Shown: positions 6,732 to 14,595 of the stretch, piece by piece
Layout of the letters: every line of letters begins with the position of its first letter
Numbering within the stretch: position 1 is the first letter of the stretch
NCBI GenBank assembly: GCA_945641355.1
Contig: CALZEQ010000037.1
Coordinates: 1 to 34,948 of the forward strand
Reading direction: 5' to 3'
DNA from: an uncultured Mediterranea sp.
Lineage (GTDB): Bacteria > Bacteroidota > Bacteroidia > Bacteroidales > Bacteroidaceae
Length of the DNA: 34,948 nt
Notes under the pieces: generated by a model
Database searches by the model: none
Told to the model about the DNA's origin: nothing
The model's input: only the letters and a program-made list of their open reading frames with translations
Made by a program: the position numbers and the translations under genes

Positions 6732-8299
6732 GCTAAGTTATATAACTTTTCAACAATTCGTAATTGCTCTTTAATCGGAGGCAGAGGGATTAAAAAGTTA
6801 CTAATATCTGCCATTGAAATATTATCATTAGTTGAGTTTTTTTGTTTGCTAATAAACTCTTTGATATGTGGAGCTATTATAACAAAATTAAGATAATCAA
6901 CACTAATCCATAAATTTCGTATTCTGGCAACACGTTGATTCAACAAAAGCTCATCTTCTGGTAATTCTCTAACAAACAAACTTTTGCCAACAGTGCCTCC
7001 AGTCATAGCCATAATAATATCAAATTTTTGGATTCTATATATATCTGATATTGGAGTTCCATTGTATCTAACAATCTTCGTATTAACAAAACCTTGTTCA
7101 CTGATGTCAGAAATGCGTATCACACGTTTACCTAATACTTCTTTTAATGAGCTGCTTTGAAAAGCATAACCTCCTGTTATATCAGAGATACTACTTAATC
7201 TTACCCATGCCCAAGAATCAGGTATTTCAAATGGTATCTCGTCAGTAATATCTTTTTCGTTTTTACCCTTCTTCTCCCAATACTTGTTATCGTCACCTTT
7301 GAAGATGACAGAATCGGTGAGAGCAGACTTCTTTAGTTTGCCCTCCTTGATGAGATTCTGTTTCTCCAGCTTTATCTGTTCAAGCAAGTCTTGTGCCGTA
7401 CCTTCTTCTGCTTTCTGAGGAACAAGTTTTCCTTGAATGGCTTCTTGGAGAATGGATTTTCTAAGCAATTCATTGATAAGAGTATTAAGATTATCCAGTT
7501 TACATTGTAAATTCCCATACTTATCAACAATTGGTAATATATCAGAAAGCCTATCGCTTATCTTTTTTTGTTCTTTCTCAGGTGGAATTGGTATGAGAAA
7601 TCCATTGAAATTATTTTGAGTAAGTTGATTGATTGTGGTTGTTCCACTTACATTTCTAAGTTGAGAGAAGAATAAATCTGACTGCAAAAAGATGTAAACA
7701 TACCTGTATAGATGGGTTTTGCAAATTGCCATAAAAGCTCCAAATGTCATAGGTTCTGATACTTCTTCAACAACAGCTGATTTTCCTACCAGTTTTTTGC
7801 TTCCATTTCTGGCGCATATAATAATGTCATTCTTTTCTACCTGTAATTTTTCCGAGATAGAAGTTTTTACCCGAACTATATCATTCAAAGAAATCTTTCC
7901 ATTTTGGATATTTGAAGAACGAAGTACAATAACTCCATCAGATGATACATCAGAGGGGCTATAAGTCAGCCCAATATATGATTGTGATACATCTCTTACT
8001 CTACACCATTCCCACCCCTGTGGTATCTCAAACGGTATCTCCTCATCTATGCACTTCACCTCCCCCGTAGCAAGGAACTTCTCATAATAGGAATTGTCCT
8101 CACCACGGTAGATGATAGATGCGTTCTTGTCTCGCTTGATTTTCTTCTCTTTGATCAAGCGTTCTTTCTCCTGACGAATCCTTTCGAGCAATACGCTTGC
8201 TGGTTCGTCATTCGGGTCTTGGGGCACAAGTTTTCCCTGTATAGCCCATTGCAGTATGCTGTTCTTTAATTGTTTGCCTGTCATTATGTTCTGAATCAA
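6713..8299 (-). CDS. hsdS: Type I restriction-modification specificity subunit, expressed copy
   Basis: This 528-residue S subunit selects the DNA target of the HsdM2S methyltransferase and HsdR2M2S nuclease. The order is: N-terminal conserved helix region (about 1-75, SILQWAIQGKLVPQ), first recognition domain (from about 90, after FEIPQGWEW), central conserved region (about 275-345), second recognition domain (from about 360, IPDSWAWVRLS). The start could be 8299 or the ATG at 8284 (MTGKQLK). It is the only copy with an N-terminal conserved region and in the hsdM direction, so it is the active one. Its C-terminus is odd: instead of a long closing helix it stops soon after IVEKLYNLASIMRG, exactly where the half-cassette motif begins, so the end seems to have been created by recombination. 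Confidence 0.93.
   Translation of the reverse strand: MIQNIMTGKQLKNSILQWAIQGKLVPQDPNDEPASVLLERIRQEKERLIKEKKIKRDKNASIIYRGEDNSYYEKFLATGEVKCIDEEIPFEIPQGWEWCRVRDVSQSYIGLTYSPSDVSSDGVIVLRSSNIQNGKISLNDIVRVKTSISEKLQVEKNDIIICARNGSKKLVGKSAVVEEVSEPMTFGAFMAICKTHLYRYVYIFLQSDLFFSQLRNVSGTTTINQLTQNNFNGFLIPIPPEKEQKKISDRLSDILPIVDKYGNLQCKLDNLNTLINELLRKSILQEAIQGKLVPQKAEEGTAQDLLEQIKLEKQNLIKEGKLKKSALTDSVIFKGDDNKYWEKKGKNEKDITDEIPFEIPDSWAWVRLSSISDITGGYAFQSSSLKEVLGKRVIRISDISEQGFVNTKIVRYNGTPISDIYRIQKFDIIMAMTGGTVGKSLFVRELPEDELLLNQRVARIRNLWISVDYLNFVIIAPHIKEFISKQKNSTNDNISMADISNFLIPLPPIKEQLRIVEKLYNLASIMRG
6720..6731 (-). other. Putative crossover core AAGTATTATGAG joining hsdS end and half-cassette
   Basis: The 12-bp motif AAGTATTATGAG lies where the expressed hsdS tail changes into the half-cassette. 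The same core TATTATGAG occurs at 4845-4853 (+), 5679-5687 (+) and 8081-8089 (-), always at a junction between a conserved region and a recognition domain. A variant (TATTGGGAG) is at 7274-7282 (-). This spacing fits a site used by the adjacent tyrosine recombinase. Confidence 0.6.
7279..7381 (-). repeat. Inversion repeat B, copy 2 (expressed hsdS)
   Basis: This is the perfect inverted partner of 5580-5682 and lies inside the central conserved region of the expressed hsdS. Similarity continues with mismatches toward 7450. Confidence 0.95.
8022..8093 (-). repeat. Inversion repeat A, copy 2 (expressed hsdS)
   Basis: This is the inverted partner of 4841-4912, with 66 of 72 bases identical. It marks the end of the N-terminal conserved region of the expressed hsdS, about 70 residues after the start. 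Confidence 0.9.
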
Positions 8300-8303
8300 A
8301 TAT

Positions 8304-8670
8304 TTATTGCAATAAATTCCTATTTTGGTTGTCTTCCAGCACCTTCATCTGCTGGTTAGCTATCTGATTGAGCTTGACGAGTCGTTCGCATTGGGGAAGA
8401 CATTAGTACGTTCCACAAATTCCTTAACGCTGATTTTGAAACTATTTAGACCGGCATGACTTTTAATTGTGGCGAATTCGCTATAATTAAAAGAAGGGTT
8501 ATAGACTTTTCCCATATACCTATAAACTCTAATGTGTTCCTGTTGCGAAGCCAATCTGTCACAAAGAAATCTCCATCTTTTGCCCTTATCATATCTGTCA
8601 AGCAGATATAATCTTCTCCGTTTATTCTTGTTATGGTTACCTCCGTGTTTTGTACTTTTATCTTTGCCAT
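8304..8670 (-). pseudogene. Decayed KilA-N domain protein between hsdM and hsdS
   Basis: From the ATG at 8670 the frame reads MAKIKVQNTEVTITRINGED, then ICLTDMIRAKDGDFFVTDWL and on to LEFIGIWEK, which is the KilA-N domain of proteins often found inside type I loci. After GIWEK the frame shifts: YNPSFNYSEFATIKSHAGL continues in another frame, consistent with loss of one A in the GGGAAAAG run. After VKEFVERTN the sequence jumps to QCERLVKLNQIANQQMKVLE and ends NQNRNLLQ in yet another frame, which resembles the end of the same family, so the middle is deleted. The stop lies 4 bp before the first possible hsdS start. KilA-N proteins are DNA-binding; the function of the intact relative in RM loci is unknown. 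No intact product is expected. Confidence 0.8.
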
Positions 8671-8689
8671 ATAATTGTATTCTTTAATT

Positions 8690-8742
8690 CCCTCGAATTC
8701 GAGGGGTTTAGGAAAAGAGAAATTGGTCAAGCAATGCTTGAC
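8690..8742. promoter_or_regulatory. Two perfect palindromes upstream of the KilA-N remnant
   Basis: CCCTCGAATTCGAGGG (8690-8705) is a perfect 16-bp palindrome, and GTCAAGCAATGCTTGAC (8726-8742) is a perfect 17-bp palindrome around one central base. They lie 20 and 56 bp upstream of the KilA-N start, in the 200-bp gap after hsdM. They may be operators for the lost KilA-N protein, or RNA hairpins that adjust hsdS expression relative to hsdM. Neither has a T-run. Confidence 0.5.
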
Positions 8743-8871
8743 GTATCTACATCTACCTATATTCTCGGTTTAGAATGAAACCTTTTTGCTAACCTCATTT
8801 ATAAGGCGAGCAGAATATTACATTCTGAATATCAGCAGATTGAGCAATCATAAAAACAATGGATTCTATTG

Positions 8872-10383
8872 CTATTCTTCTTTGCTGATTTCTATTCCCA
8901 ATATCCGCTGTATCTCGGCCAGCGTCTTGTCTATCTCATGGTCGAGAGCCTTGCGCTTCTTGAAGTAGTCGGCAAGGAGTTCGGCTGGGGGAAGTATCTC
9001 TTCCTCGTCCTTGGGGAACTTGCATTGGTCGAAATTGCAATCCAACTCCAATAGCTGCTGGGCTGTAAAGCGGCGGGACTTCTCGTCATTGTTCTCCGTA
9101 TCCACTATCTCCTGACGGTTGTTCCACCAGTCAATGATAGGCTCACAATGTTCTGCCCGCATAGGTTTTGTCTTGGAGAAATGCTTGTAGCCTGCTGGCA
9201 TATCAAGGCGATAGAACCACGTTTCGTTTGTGCAGAACCCTTCTCCCGCTCCTTCCGCACGCTCGTTATTGAAGAAGAGGATGTTCGTTGCTATGCTGGT
9301 GTAAGGTGCAAAGATGCTGCCAGGCAATCGGATGATGGTATGCAGATTGAACTCACGGAGCAGCTTCTCTTTGATGGTAAGTTTTGCATTGTCAGTACCA
9401 AACAGAAATCCGTCAGGAAGGATGACGGCTGCCCGACCGTTCGCTGCAAGGCGGTACATGATGAGCACCATGAAGAGGTCGGCAGTCTCACTCGAACTCA
9501 AATCGGATGGGAAATGTTGCTTGATGTCGTTCTTCTCGCTGCCTCCGTAGGGAGGATTCATCAGTACGACATCGAACTTGTCATCGTCCGTATAGTTGAG
9601 CACATCCTTTGTCAGGGAGTTGTCGTGCATCACTTTGGGGGAGTCAATGTCATGCAGAAGCATATTGGTGACACATAGCATGTAAGGGAACTGCTTCTTC
9701 TCAATGCCGTAGACTGACTTGGCGTATTCCTCTTTGTCTTCTGCCGTCTGCACCTTCTTGTCAAGGGCTTTCAGCCAGCTTGTAATGAAGCCACCAGTCC
9801 CACAAGCGAAGTCTGCCATTTTCTCTCCGACCTTGGGCTGGATGATTTCTGCCATGAAATCCGTCAAAGCACGCGGTGTATAGAATTCACCTGCTGAACC
9901 GGCTGACTGCATTTCTTTCAGGATAGACTCGTATATCTCGCCAAAAGCATGGCTCTCCTCATAGTCGCCAAGGTCGAGCTGGTCAATGATATTGATGACC
10001 TGACGAAGCAAAACGCCATCCTTCATGTATTGGTTGGCATCCTCAAACGTAGTCTTTACAATGGTGCTACGCATGGGGGTGGCAGGGGTTACCTCAAGCC
10101 CTTTCAACGTGGGGAAGAGCGTGTCGTTCACAAACTTCAACAGGTCATCAGCTGTCAGCGCCTCTCCATCCCCGTTGTCTTTTGCCCAGTTACGCCATCG
10201 GCAATGCTCTGGGATGAACGAGGTGTAACCATCTTCATTAAACTCCCAATCGTTCTCTTTCTCGTCATATACTTTCAGAAACAACATCCACGCTATTTGT
10301 TCGATACGCTGGGCATCGCCGTTGATACCTGCATCATTGCGCATGATGTTTCGGATGCTCTTTACAAAATTATTAAGTGCCAT
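8872..10383 (-). CDS. hsdM: Type I restriction-modification DNA methyltransferase subunit
   Basis: This 503-residue N6-adenine methyltransferase transfers a methyl group from S-adenosylmethionine to adenine at the site chosen by HsdS. It has an N-terminal helical domain (about 1-140, beginning ALNNFVKSIRNIMR), the SAM-binding motif I DFACGTGGF at 191-199 and the catalytic motif IV NPPYG at 276-280. GSAGEFYTPRAL just before motif I is typical of the HsdM family. Its length is typical for the family. It lies 6 bp downstream of hsdR, so the two are co-transcribed. The C-terminal region (about 430-503) is helical and probably contacts HsdS. It is followed by a 200-bp gap with palindromes and a broken gene before hsdS, a wider gap than usual. 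Confidence 0.97.
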   Translation of the reverse strand: MALNNFVKSIRNIMRNDAGINGDAQRIEQIAWMLFLKVYDEKENDWEFNEDGYTSFIPEHCRWRNWAKDNGDGEALTADDLLKFVNDTLFPTLKGLEVTPATPMRSTIVKTTFEDANQYMKDGVLLRQVINIIDQLDLGDYEESHAFGEIYESILKEMQSAGSAGEFYTPRALTDFMAEIIQPKVGEKMADFACGTGGFITSWLKALDKKVQTAEDKEEYAKSVYGIEKKQFPYMLCVTNMLLHDIDSPKVMHDNSLTKDVLNYTDDDKFDVVLMNPPYGGSEKNDIKQHFPSDLSSSETADLFMVLIMYRLAANGRAAVILPDGFLFGTDNAKLTIKEKLLREFNLHTIIRLPGSIFAPYTSIATNILFFNNERAEGAGEGFCTNETWFYRLDMPAGYKHFSKTKPMRAEHCEPIIDWWNNRQEIVDTENNDEKSRRFTAQQLLELDCNFDQCKFPKDEEEILPPAELLADYFKKRKALDHEIDKTLAEIQRILGIEISKEE

Positions 10384-10389
10384 ATTTGG

Positions 10390-12738
10390 TTATGCTATAT
10401 TGCTATATATTAAACTTTCAAGTTCTTTCACTGCTGAGAAATATTGCTGATTGCCGCCAAACAGCTTGGCTATATTGGCAGGAGAACCCATTTGGCGGAA
10501 CGGATCAAGACGTAGCACCGTTCTGTTCTCCAACTGGGTGATTCCATCATTGGCATACTTGTCAAGCAGAGCTTCGAGTACTTTCCGTGCCTCTGCACCA
10601 TACCTATTGAAGATGTCACGCTTCTTCACATTTTCCGCACGTTCGCGCCTCGTCAGCGGCTTCTTGCCATACGCTATATGGCAGATGAAGTCGAAATCGT
10701 CTACATCATCCATGTTTCGTTCGTGCTTTAATGCTTGCAGGTCGATACCACTCTCACGCAGCAAGTCGGTAATCTCCGCTTTCTTCTCCGCTTCATTCCA
10801 TCTGCGGATAAAATCATCAAGATTAGCGTAAGTATCGTTGATATTCTTACGAGTATAGTCCGTAATGCTCTCCGTACGAAGAAGTCTGCCGTTGGCATCG
10901 TATACAGAGACCACCTTGTTGATGACCCTTACCCTACAGCCGTCTTTGCCGACAATGGGCTTAGATAGCCGTTCCGGTTCTGGTTCACGGGAAACAGACA
11001 GCTCTTCCTCTACTTGCGTATAGGGTTTGACTTTATCCTTGGTGTAGTTTTCGTTTATCTCAATGGGGCCATCCCAATCAGGGTCGGCAAATAGGCGTGA
11101 GATGTTACGGTAGTCCATGAGTGTAAAGTGAGTCTTTCCGTCTTTCTCACGGATTCTTGTACCACGACCAACTATCTGCTTGAACTCGGTCATAGAATTA
11201 ATACGCTGGTCAAGCACGATAAGTTTCACCATCTTGCAGTCCACGCCAGTAGAGAGCAGTTTGCTGGTTGTCGCAATCACCGGGTATTTTGAAGCAACAG
11301 AGATAAAGTAATCGAGTTTGGACTGCCCATAGGGGTCGCTTCCTGTAATGCGGACTACATAGTCAGGATTCTTCCTGCACATATCATCGTTCTCGTTGAC
11401 AAGTGCCGTACGCATACGGTCAGCGTGATCTTCATCCGCACAGAACACAATAGTCTTTGCCATGCGGTCTGTACTTTTCAGATATTGGGTTATCTCATGT
11501 GCTACTTCCCTGATGCGGTCTTCTATAATGATATTGTAATCGTAGTCAGAATTATTATAGATGCGGTCTTCTATCAGATTGCCGTGTATATCTCTTTGTC
11601 CTTTAACGGGTCGCCATTCATCCCCGATATTGGTAGTAATGTTCACTACCTTAAATGGAGCGAGGAAACCGTCTTCAATTCCTTCCTTAAGACTGTATGT
11701 GTAGATAGGTTCACCGAAATAACTGATACTTGATTGGTATTTAGTCTCCTTGGGGGTGGCTGTCATACCCAGTTGAATTGCCCCGCTGAAGTATTCCAGT
11801 ATTTCCCGCCAGTTGCTGTCATCCTTGGCACTACCTCTATGACACTCGTCCACAATCACCATATCAAAAAACTCTGGCTTAAAGAGTTCCCTGTAATTCT
11901 GTTTTCCTTCTTTCCCAATCAACTGCTGATAAAGAGAGAAATATACCTCGTATGCCAAATGTCCTCCATGCGTGGCTACATCTTTCTGATAATCAACCTT
12001 ATGAATTGTGTTTGACAATGGCTTAAAATCTTGCTGGATAGACTGGTCAACCAACACATTTCTGTCCGCCAGATACAAAACCTTCTTCACCAACCCGGAT
12101 TTAAGAAGGCGATATACGATCTGAAAAGCCGTATAGGTCTTTCCTGTTCCTGTGGCCATGACAAGCAACAGACGATTTCTTCCTTGTGCAACAGCATTGA
12201 CAGTACGATTCACCGCATTACGCTGATAATAACGAGGTGGAAAAATGTCTTGTCTAGTGCAGTAAGGTTGGTTAATAACTATCTTTTCTTCCTCTGAAAG
12301 TCCCTTTCCGTCATTGCTTTCCGTTAGAAAGCGAGCATATAGTTCTTCTTTCGTGGGGAACGCATCCATCGGGAACGAACGCTCCCTGCCTGTCAGGAAA
12401 TCATACTCTTGATAGCCAAGTCCGTTAGAACTGAAAGCAAAAGGAACATCCATCATCTGGGCATACTCCTTTGCCTGCTGCATTCCAAACGCAACGGCAT
12501 GATTTGCATCTTTGGCTTCAACTATGGCAATCGGAGTGGCACGATTGTAGTATAGCACGTAGTCGGCGTATTTTGCTTTCCCACGTGACACCAGATTCCC
12601 TCTAAGATTAATCTTGCCATCAGTCAATTTAACCTTAGTTTCCATGGTGATGTCTTGAACTGCCCACCCCTTGTTTATGATGGATGGTGTAATGAAACGC
12701 AGTTTTATATCTTCTTCGGTCAAATCTTGCATGCTCAT
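10390..12738 (-). CDS. hsdR: Type I restriction enzyme motor and nuclease subunit
   Basis: This 782-residue subunit translocates and cuts unmodified DNA when bound to HsdM and HsdS. An N-terminal PD-(D/E)xK nuclease is visible as D59 in KYADYVLYY and E74-A75-K76. The superfamily 2 helicase follows: Walker A MATGTGKT at 194-201, motif II DECH at 297-300, motif III GMTATPK, and motif VI GRGTRI. The size and the DECH box resemble the EcoEI-type R subunits, which are shorter than EcoR124-type. The C-terminal part (about 600-782) has a helical domain with KKPLTRRERAENV. It is first in the leftward hsdR-hsdM-(kilA-N)-hsdS operon. The start at 12738 (MSMQDLTEEDIK) is fixed by the family's usual beginning. 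All motor and nuclease motifs are intact. Confidence 0.96.
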   Translation of the reverse strand: MSMQDLTEEDIKLRFITPSIINKGWAVQDITMETKVKLTDGKINLRGNLVSRGKAKYADYVLYYNRATPIAIVEAKDANHAVAFGMQQAKEYAQMMDVPFAFSSNGLGYQEYDFLTGRERSFPMDAFPTKEELYARFLTESNDGKGLSEEEKIVINQPYCTRQDIFPPRYYQRNAVNRTVNAVAQGRNRLLLVMATGTGKTYTAFQIVYRLLKSGLVKKVLYLADRNVLVDQSIQQDFKPLSNTIHKVDYQKDVATHGGHLAYEVYFSLYQQLIGKEGKQNYRELFKPEFFDMVIVDECHRGSAKDDSNWREILEYFSGAIQLGMTATPKETKYQSSISYFGEPIYTYSLKEGIEDGFLAPFKVVNITTNIGDEWRPVKGQRDIHGNLIEDRIYNNSDYDYNIIIEDRIREVAHEITQYLKSTDRMAKTIVFCADEDHADRMRTALVNENDDMCRKNPDYVVRITGSDPYGQSKLDYFISVASKYPVIATTSKLLSTGVDCKMVKLIVLDQRINSMTEFKQIVGRGTRIREKDGKTHFTLMDYRNISRLFADPDWDGPIEINENYTKDKVKPYTQVEEELSVSREPEPERLSKPIVGKDGCRVRVINKVVSVYDANGRLLRTESITDYTRKNINDTYANLDDFIRRWNEAEKKAEITDLLRESGIDLQALKHERNMDDVDDFDFICHIAYGKKPLTRRERAENVKKRDIFNRYGAEARKVLEALLDKYANDGITQLENRTVLRLDPFRQMGSPANIAKLFGGNQQYFSAVKELESLIYSNIA

Positions 12739-12787
12739 AGTCCTCGACAGTATTAACTTTACATAATCTTTTATTATAGGAAGTTAC

Positions 12788-12818
12788 ATGATAAGAAACT
12801 ATCATTTTTGCAAAAATA
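12788..12818 (-). promoter_or_regulatory. Likely hsdR promoter with a palindrome at the start point
   Basis: On the minus strand TATTTTTG (12811-12818) fits the Bacteroidetes -7 box. Just downstream, at the expected transcription start, lies ATGATA-GTTTCT-TATCAT (12788-12805), a perfect 6-bp inverted repeat with a 6-base spacer. This placement would suit a repressor site. A clear -33 element is not seen. Confidence 0.4.
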
Positions 12819-12925
12819 AATAATAAGATTGAAACAGTGGCTGTTTTGTGGATAATTTTTCAAAAGGATGAGCGAATTAGGCAAAATTTGTGGGCTATAC
12901 GATCATTCTAAAGGCAAACATGAAT

Positions 12926-13004
12926 TCTATCAGCCACCCATACACACCTCATTATCAGCGGATAATCTGCTGACAGAAATTCTATCAGTAATTATCAGTC
13001 CTAT
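12926..13004 (+). promoter_or_regulatory. Cluster of four TATCAG repeats, candidate operator array
   Basis: TATCAG, each preceded by C or T, occurs at 12928, 12953, 12983 and 12993. The second copy is part of the inverted repeat TCAGC-N9-GCTGA (12955-12973). The cluster ends just before the promoter at 13007-13037. It may bind a regulator of the rightward operon. The rest of the gap 12739-13116 shows no gene. Confidence 0.4.
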
Positions 13005-13006
13005 CG

Positions 13007-13037
13007 TTTTAGCCCTGCAGGATTCGCCGTAAGTTTG
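13007..13037 (+). promoter_or_regulatory. Bacteroidetes promoter of the primase operon
   Basis: TTTT (13007-13010), a 19-base spacer and TAAGTTTG (13030-13037) fit the Bacteroidetes -33/-7 pattern (TTTG, 19-21 bases, TAnnTTTG). The transcript would start near 13044, leaving a leader of about 70 bases before the ATG at 13117. Confidence 0.6.
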
Positions 13038-13116
13038 CCACCGTTAACAAAGGAAATAACGGACAGCCGGCTGTCCCATCTACTCACCCTTCCAAACAAA
13101 AGAAAGGAGACAATCC

Positions 13117-13539
13117 ATGATGGGACTCAATGTTCTGACCACCGACGAGGCCGTGGCAACCCTCGTAAAACAGCTGCCACTGAAGCTGCGGGCCCGACTG
13201 CGCGTAGAGGTGCTGGCCCGCGCCGTGCAGGCGGGGCTCATCGGCCTCTGCGCCGACGGACATCTGCTGTGGATGGGCGGCAACAACACGCTGCTGGCCT
13301 ACTTCTGCGGCAAGATGTGGTGCGGCGACAGGGGACGCTACAGCCGCCGCAAGCAGGGACACATCTGGACGATGGGCAACCGCACCTTCCCCGCTGCCGA
13401 GCTGAACCGCCTCTTCGGACTGACCACGCTGAAGCAGACGCGCAACCGCCGAAAAGACCGCCTGCTACCCCAGTGCTGGGAGGTGGTTGACGAACTGTGG
13501 CAGAGCGCGTTATGGGCAGATACCCGGGACGGACGGTAA
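13117..13539 (+). CDS. Hypothetical basic protein, first gene of the primase operon
   Basis: This 140-residue soluble protein, rich in Arg and Leu, is not recognised. The N-terminal part (TTDEAVATLVKQL, then a helical ARLRVEVLARAV) looks like two helices. The middle holds CADGHLLWMGGNNTLLAYFC followed by a basic patch GRYSRRKQG. Near the end, ELNRLFGLTTLKQTRNRR reads like a recognition helix with a basic tail, so nucleic-acid binding is plausible but unproven. An AAAGGAG Shine-Dalgarno sequence precedes the ATG by about seven bases, which is stronger than usual here. It follows a promoter and operator-like repeats and lies about 95 bp before the sigma-like gene. A role in regulating the operon is only inference. 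Confidence 0.75.
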   Translation: MMGLNVLTTDEAVATLVKQLPLKLRARLRVEVLARAVQAGLIGLCADGHLLWMGGNNTLLAYFCGKMWCGDRGRYSRRKQGHIWTMGNRTFPAAELNRLFGLTTLKQTRNRRKDRLLPQCWEVVDELWQSALWADTRDGR

Positions 13540-13634
13540 ACACACGGTCAACCCCATTTTCACCCCATCGGCGTATAACTGTGTACAGCTACGAGTTACA
13601 CATTCGAGAATTTAAAATTAAAAATTAAAAACGT

Positions 13635-14201
13635 ATGAAAAAGAAAACGACGAAAGAAAAGCCTCTCACCAACATCCAGCGCCTGCTGGTGGAACAACAC
13701 CTGCAACTGGCCGTCACCCTGTCACGCCGCTACGCAGGACTGGGCAGATGCAGGGGCATAACCGTAGAAGACCTGCAGCAGGAGGCCTGCTGGGGACTCT
13801 GCATGGCCGCCCGCCGCTACGACAGCCGGCACGGCGCCGCCTTCCCCACCTACGCCTACGAGTGGTGCCGCAAGTTCGTACTGATGGCCATCGACGGCGA
13901 ACCCGCTACCACCGACGACGATGTAGAGCTGCTGGCCGATCGGCTGCCCGACGATGCCGACGACGATGCCGACGAGGCACAGCTGGCCTGCCAGCGGAGG
14001 GCAGAAGCCCTGATGGCCCGCTTAGAGGCCAAGGAACGGCAGGTGATAGCACTCGTCTTCGGGCTGGACCGCCACGGCCGTCCCTCCCAGCCGAAAGGAT
14101 TCAAGGAGGTGGCCGCGACGATGCACATCTGCCTCTCGCGGGTACGCGCCATCTACGAGAAGGCGATGACCAAGATGGAATTTGCGGAGAACATATATTG
14201 A
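13635..14201 (+). CDS. Small sigma-70-family factor
   Basis: This 188-residue protein shows sigma region 2 at about residues 20-90: LLVEQHLQLAVTLSRRYAG, then the -10 recognition part with TVEDLQQEACWGLCMAARRY and FPTYAYEWCRKFV. An acidic linker (about 95-115, DDADDDADEAQ) follows, then region 4 from about 120, with LEAKERQVIALVFGLD and the helix-turn-helix FKEVAATMHICLSRVRAIYE. Region 3 is missing or very short, as in compact sigma factors. Such genes recur beside VirE-type primase genes in Bacteroidales. It may direct polymerase to element promoters; the target promoter is unknown. An AT-rich leader typical of Bacteroidetes precedes the start, with no strong Shine-Dalgarno site. Confidence 0.85.
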   Translation: MKKKTTKEKPLTNIQRLLVEQHLQLAVTLSRRYAGLGRCRGITVEDLQQEACWGLCMAARRYDSRHGAAFPTYAYEWCRKFVLMAIDGEPATTDDDVELLADRLPDDADDDADEAQLACQRRAEALMARLEAKERQVIALVFGLDRHGRPSQPKGFKEVAATMHICLSRVRAIYEKAMTKMEFAENIY

Positions 14202-14229
14202 GAATTTACCAACCATAAAACGTACGGAA

Positions 14230-14595
14230 ATGATGGAAAGAATCAAGATTGAAGGAATCGCTACAATCAGCGAAAAGGGCTTCCACTTCGACAGCGGAAT
14301 GCCGAGTGACGAACCGATACTGGACAGTGCCATCAGGCTGCACGGTACGCTCAAGGTCAGGAAGAACGCCTGCGTGGACTTTGTGGGTAACGGACGCATC
14401 TATCTGCCGCCCGAGATTCACCCCATTTGCCAGGGCGAGGGCTACCGCGTGAAGCGCACCTCGCGCCACTACATCATCCAGCTGAAGGTACCTGTGGTGG
14501 AGAAGCGGGCCGATACCTGGCAGCGGCTGGCCGACATCATGCCCCGCGTGATGGGCGAAATCACACTGGACCGGAAGGAGGTGCTCGATGTATAA
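14230..14595 (+). CDS. Hypothetical small protein coupled to the primase-helicase
   Basis: The start is put at 14230 (MMERIKIEG), because the upstream extension to 14182 would begin inside the sigma gene at a TTG. The 121-residue product is strand-rich: IKIEGIATISEKGFHF, then IRLHGTLKVRKNACVDFVG and GYRVKRTSRHYIIQLKVP, then a C-terminal helix (WQRLADIMPRVMGEI). I do not recognise it. It is separated from the sigma gene by 28 bp and overlaps the primase gene by 8 bp, so it is translationally coupled to it and likely acts with it, for example as a small replication accessory protein; this is inference only. GC content is high like its neighbours. Confidence 0.75.
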   Translation: MMERIKIEGIATISEKGFHFDSGMPSDEPILDSAIRLHGTLKVRKNACVDFVGNGRIYLPPEIHPICQGEGYRVKRTSRHYIIQLKVPVVEKRADTWQRLADIMPRVMGEITLDRKEVLDV

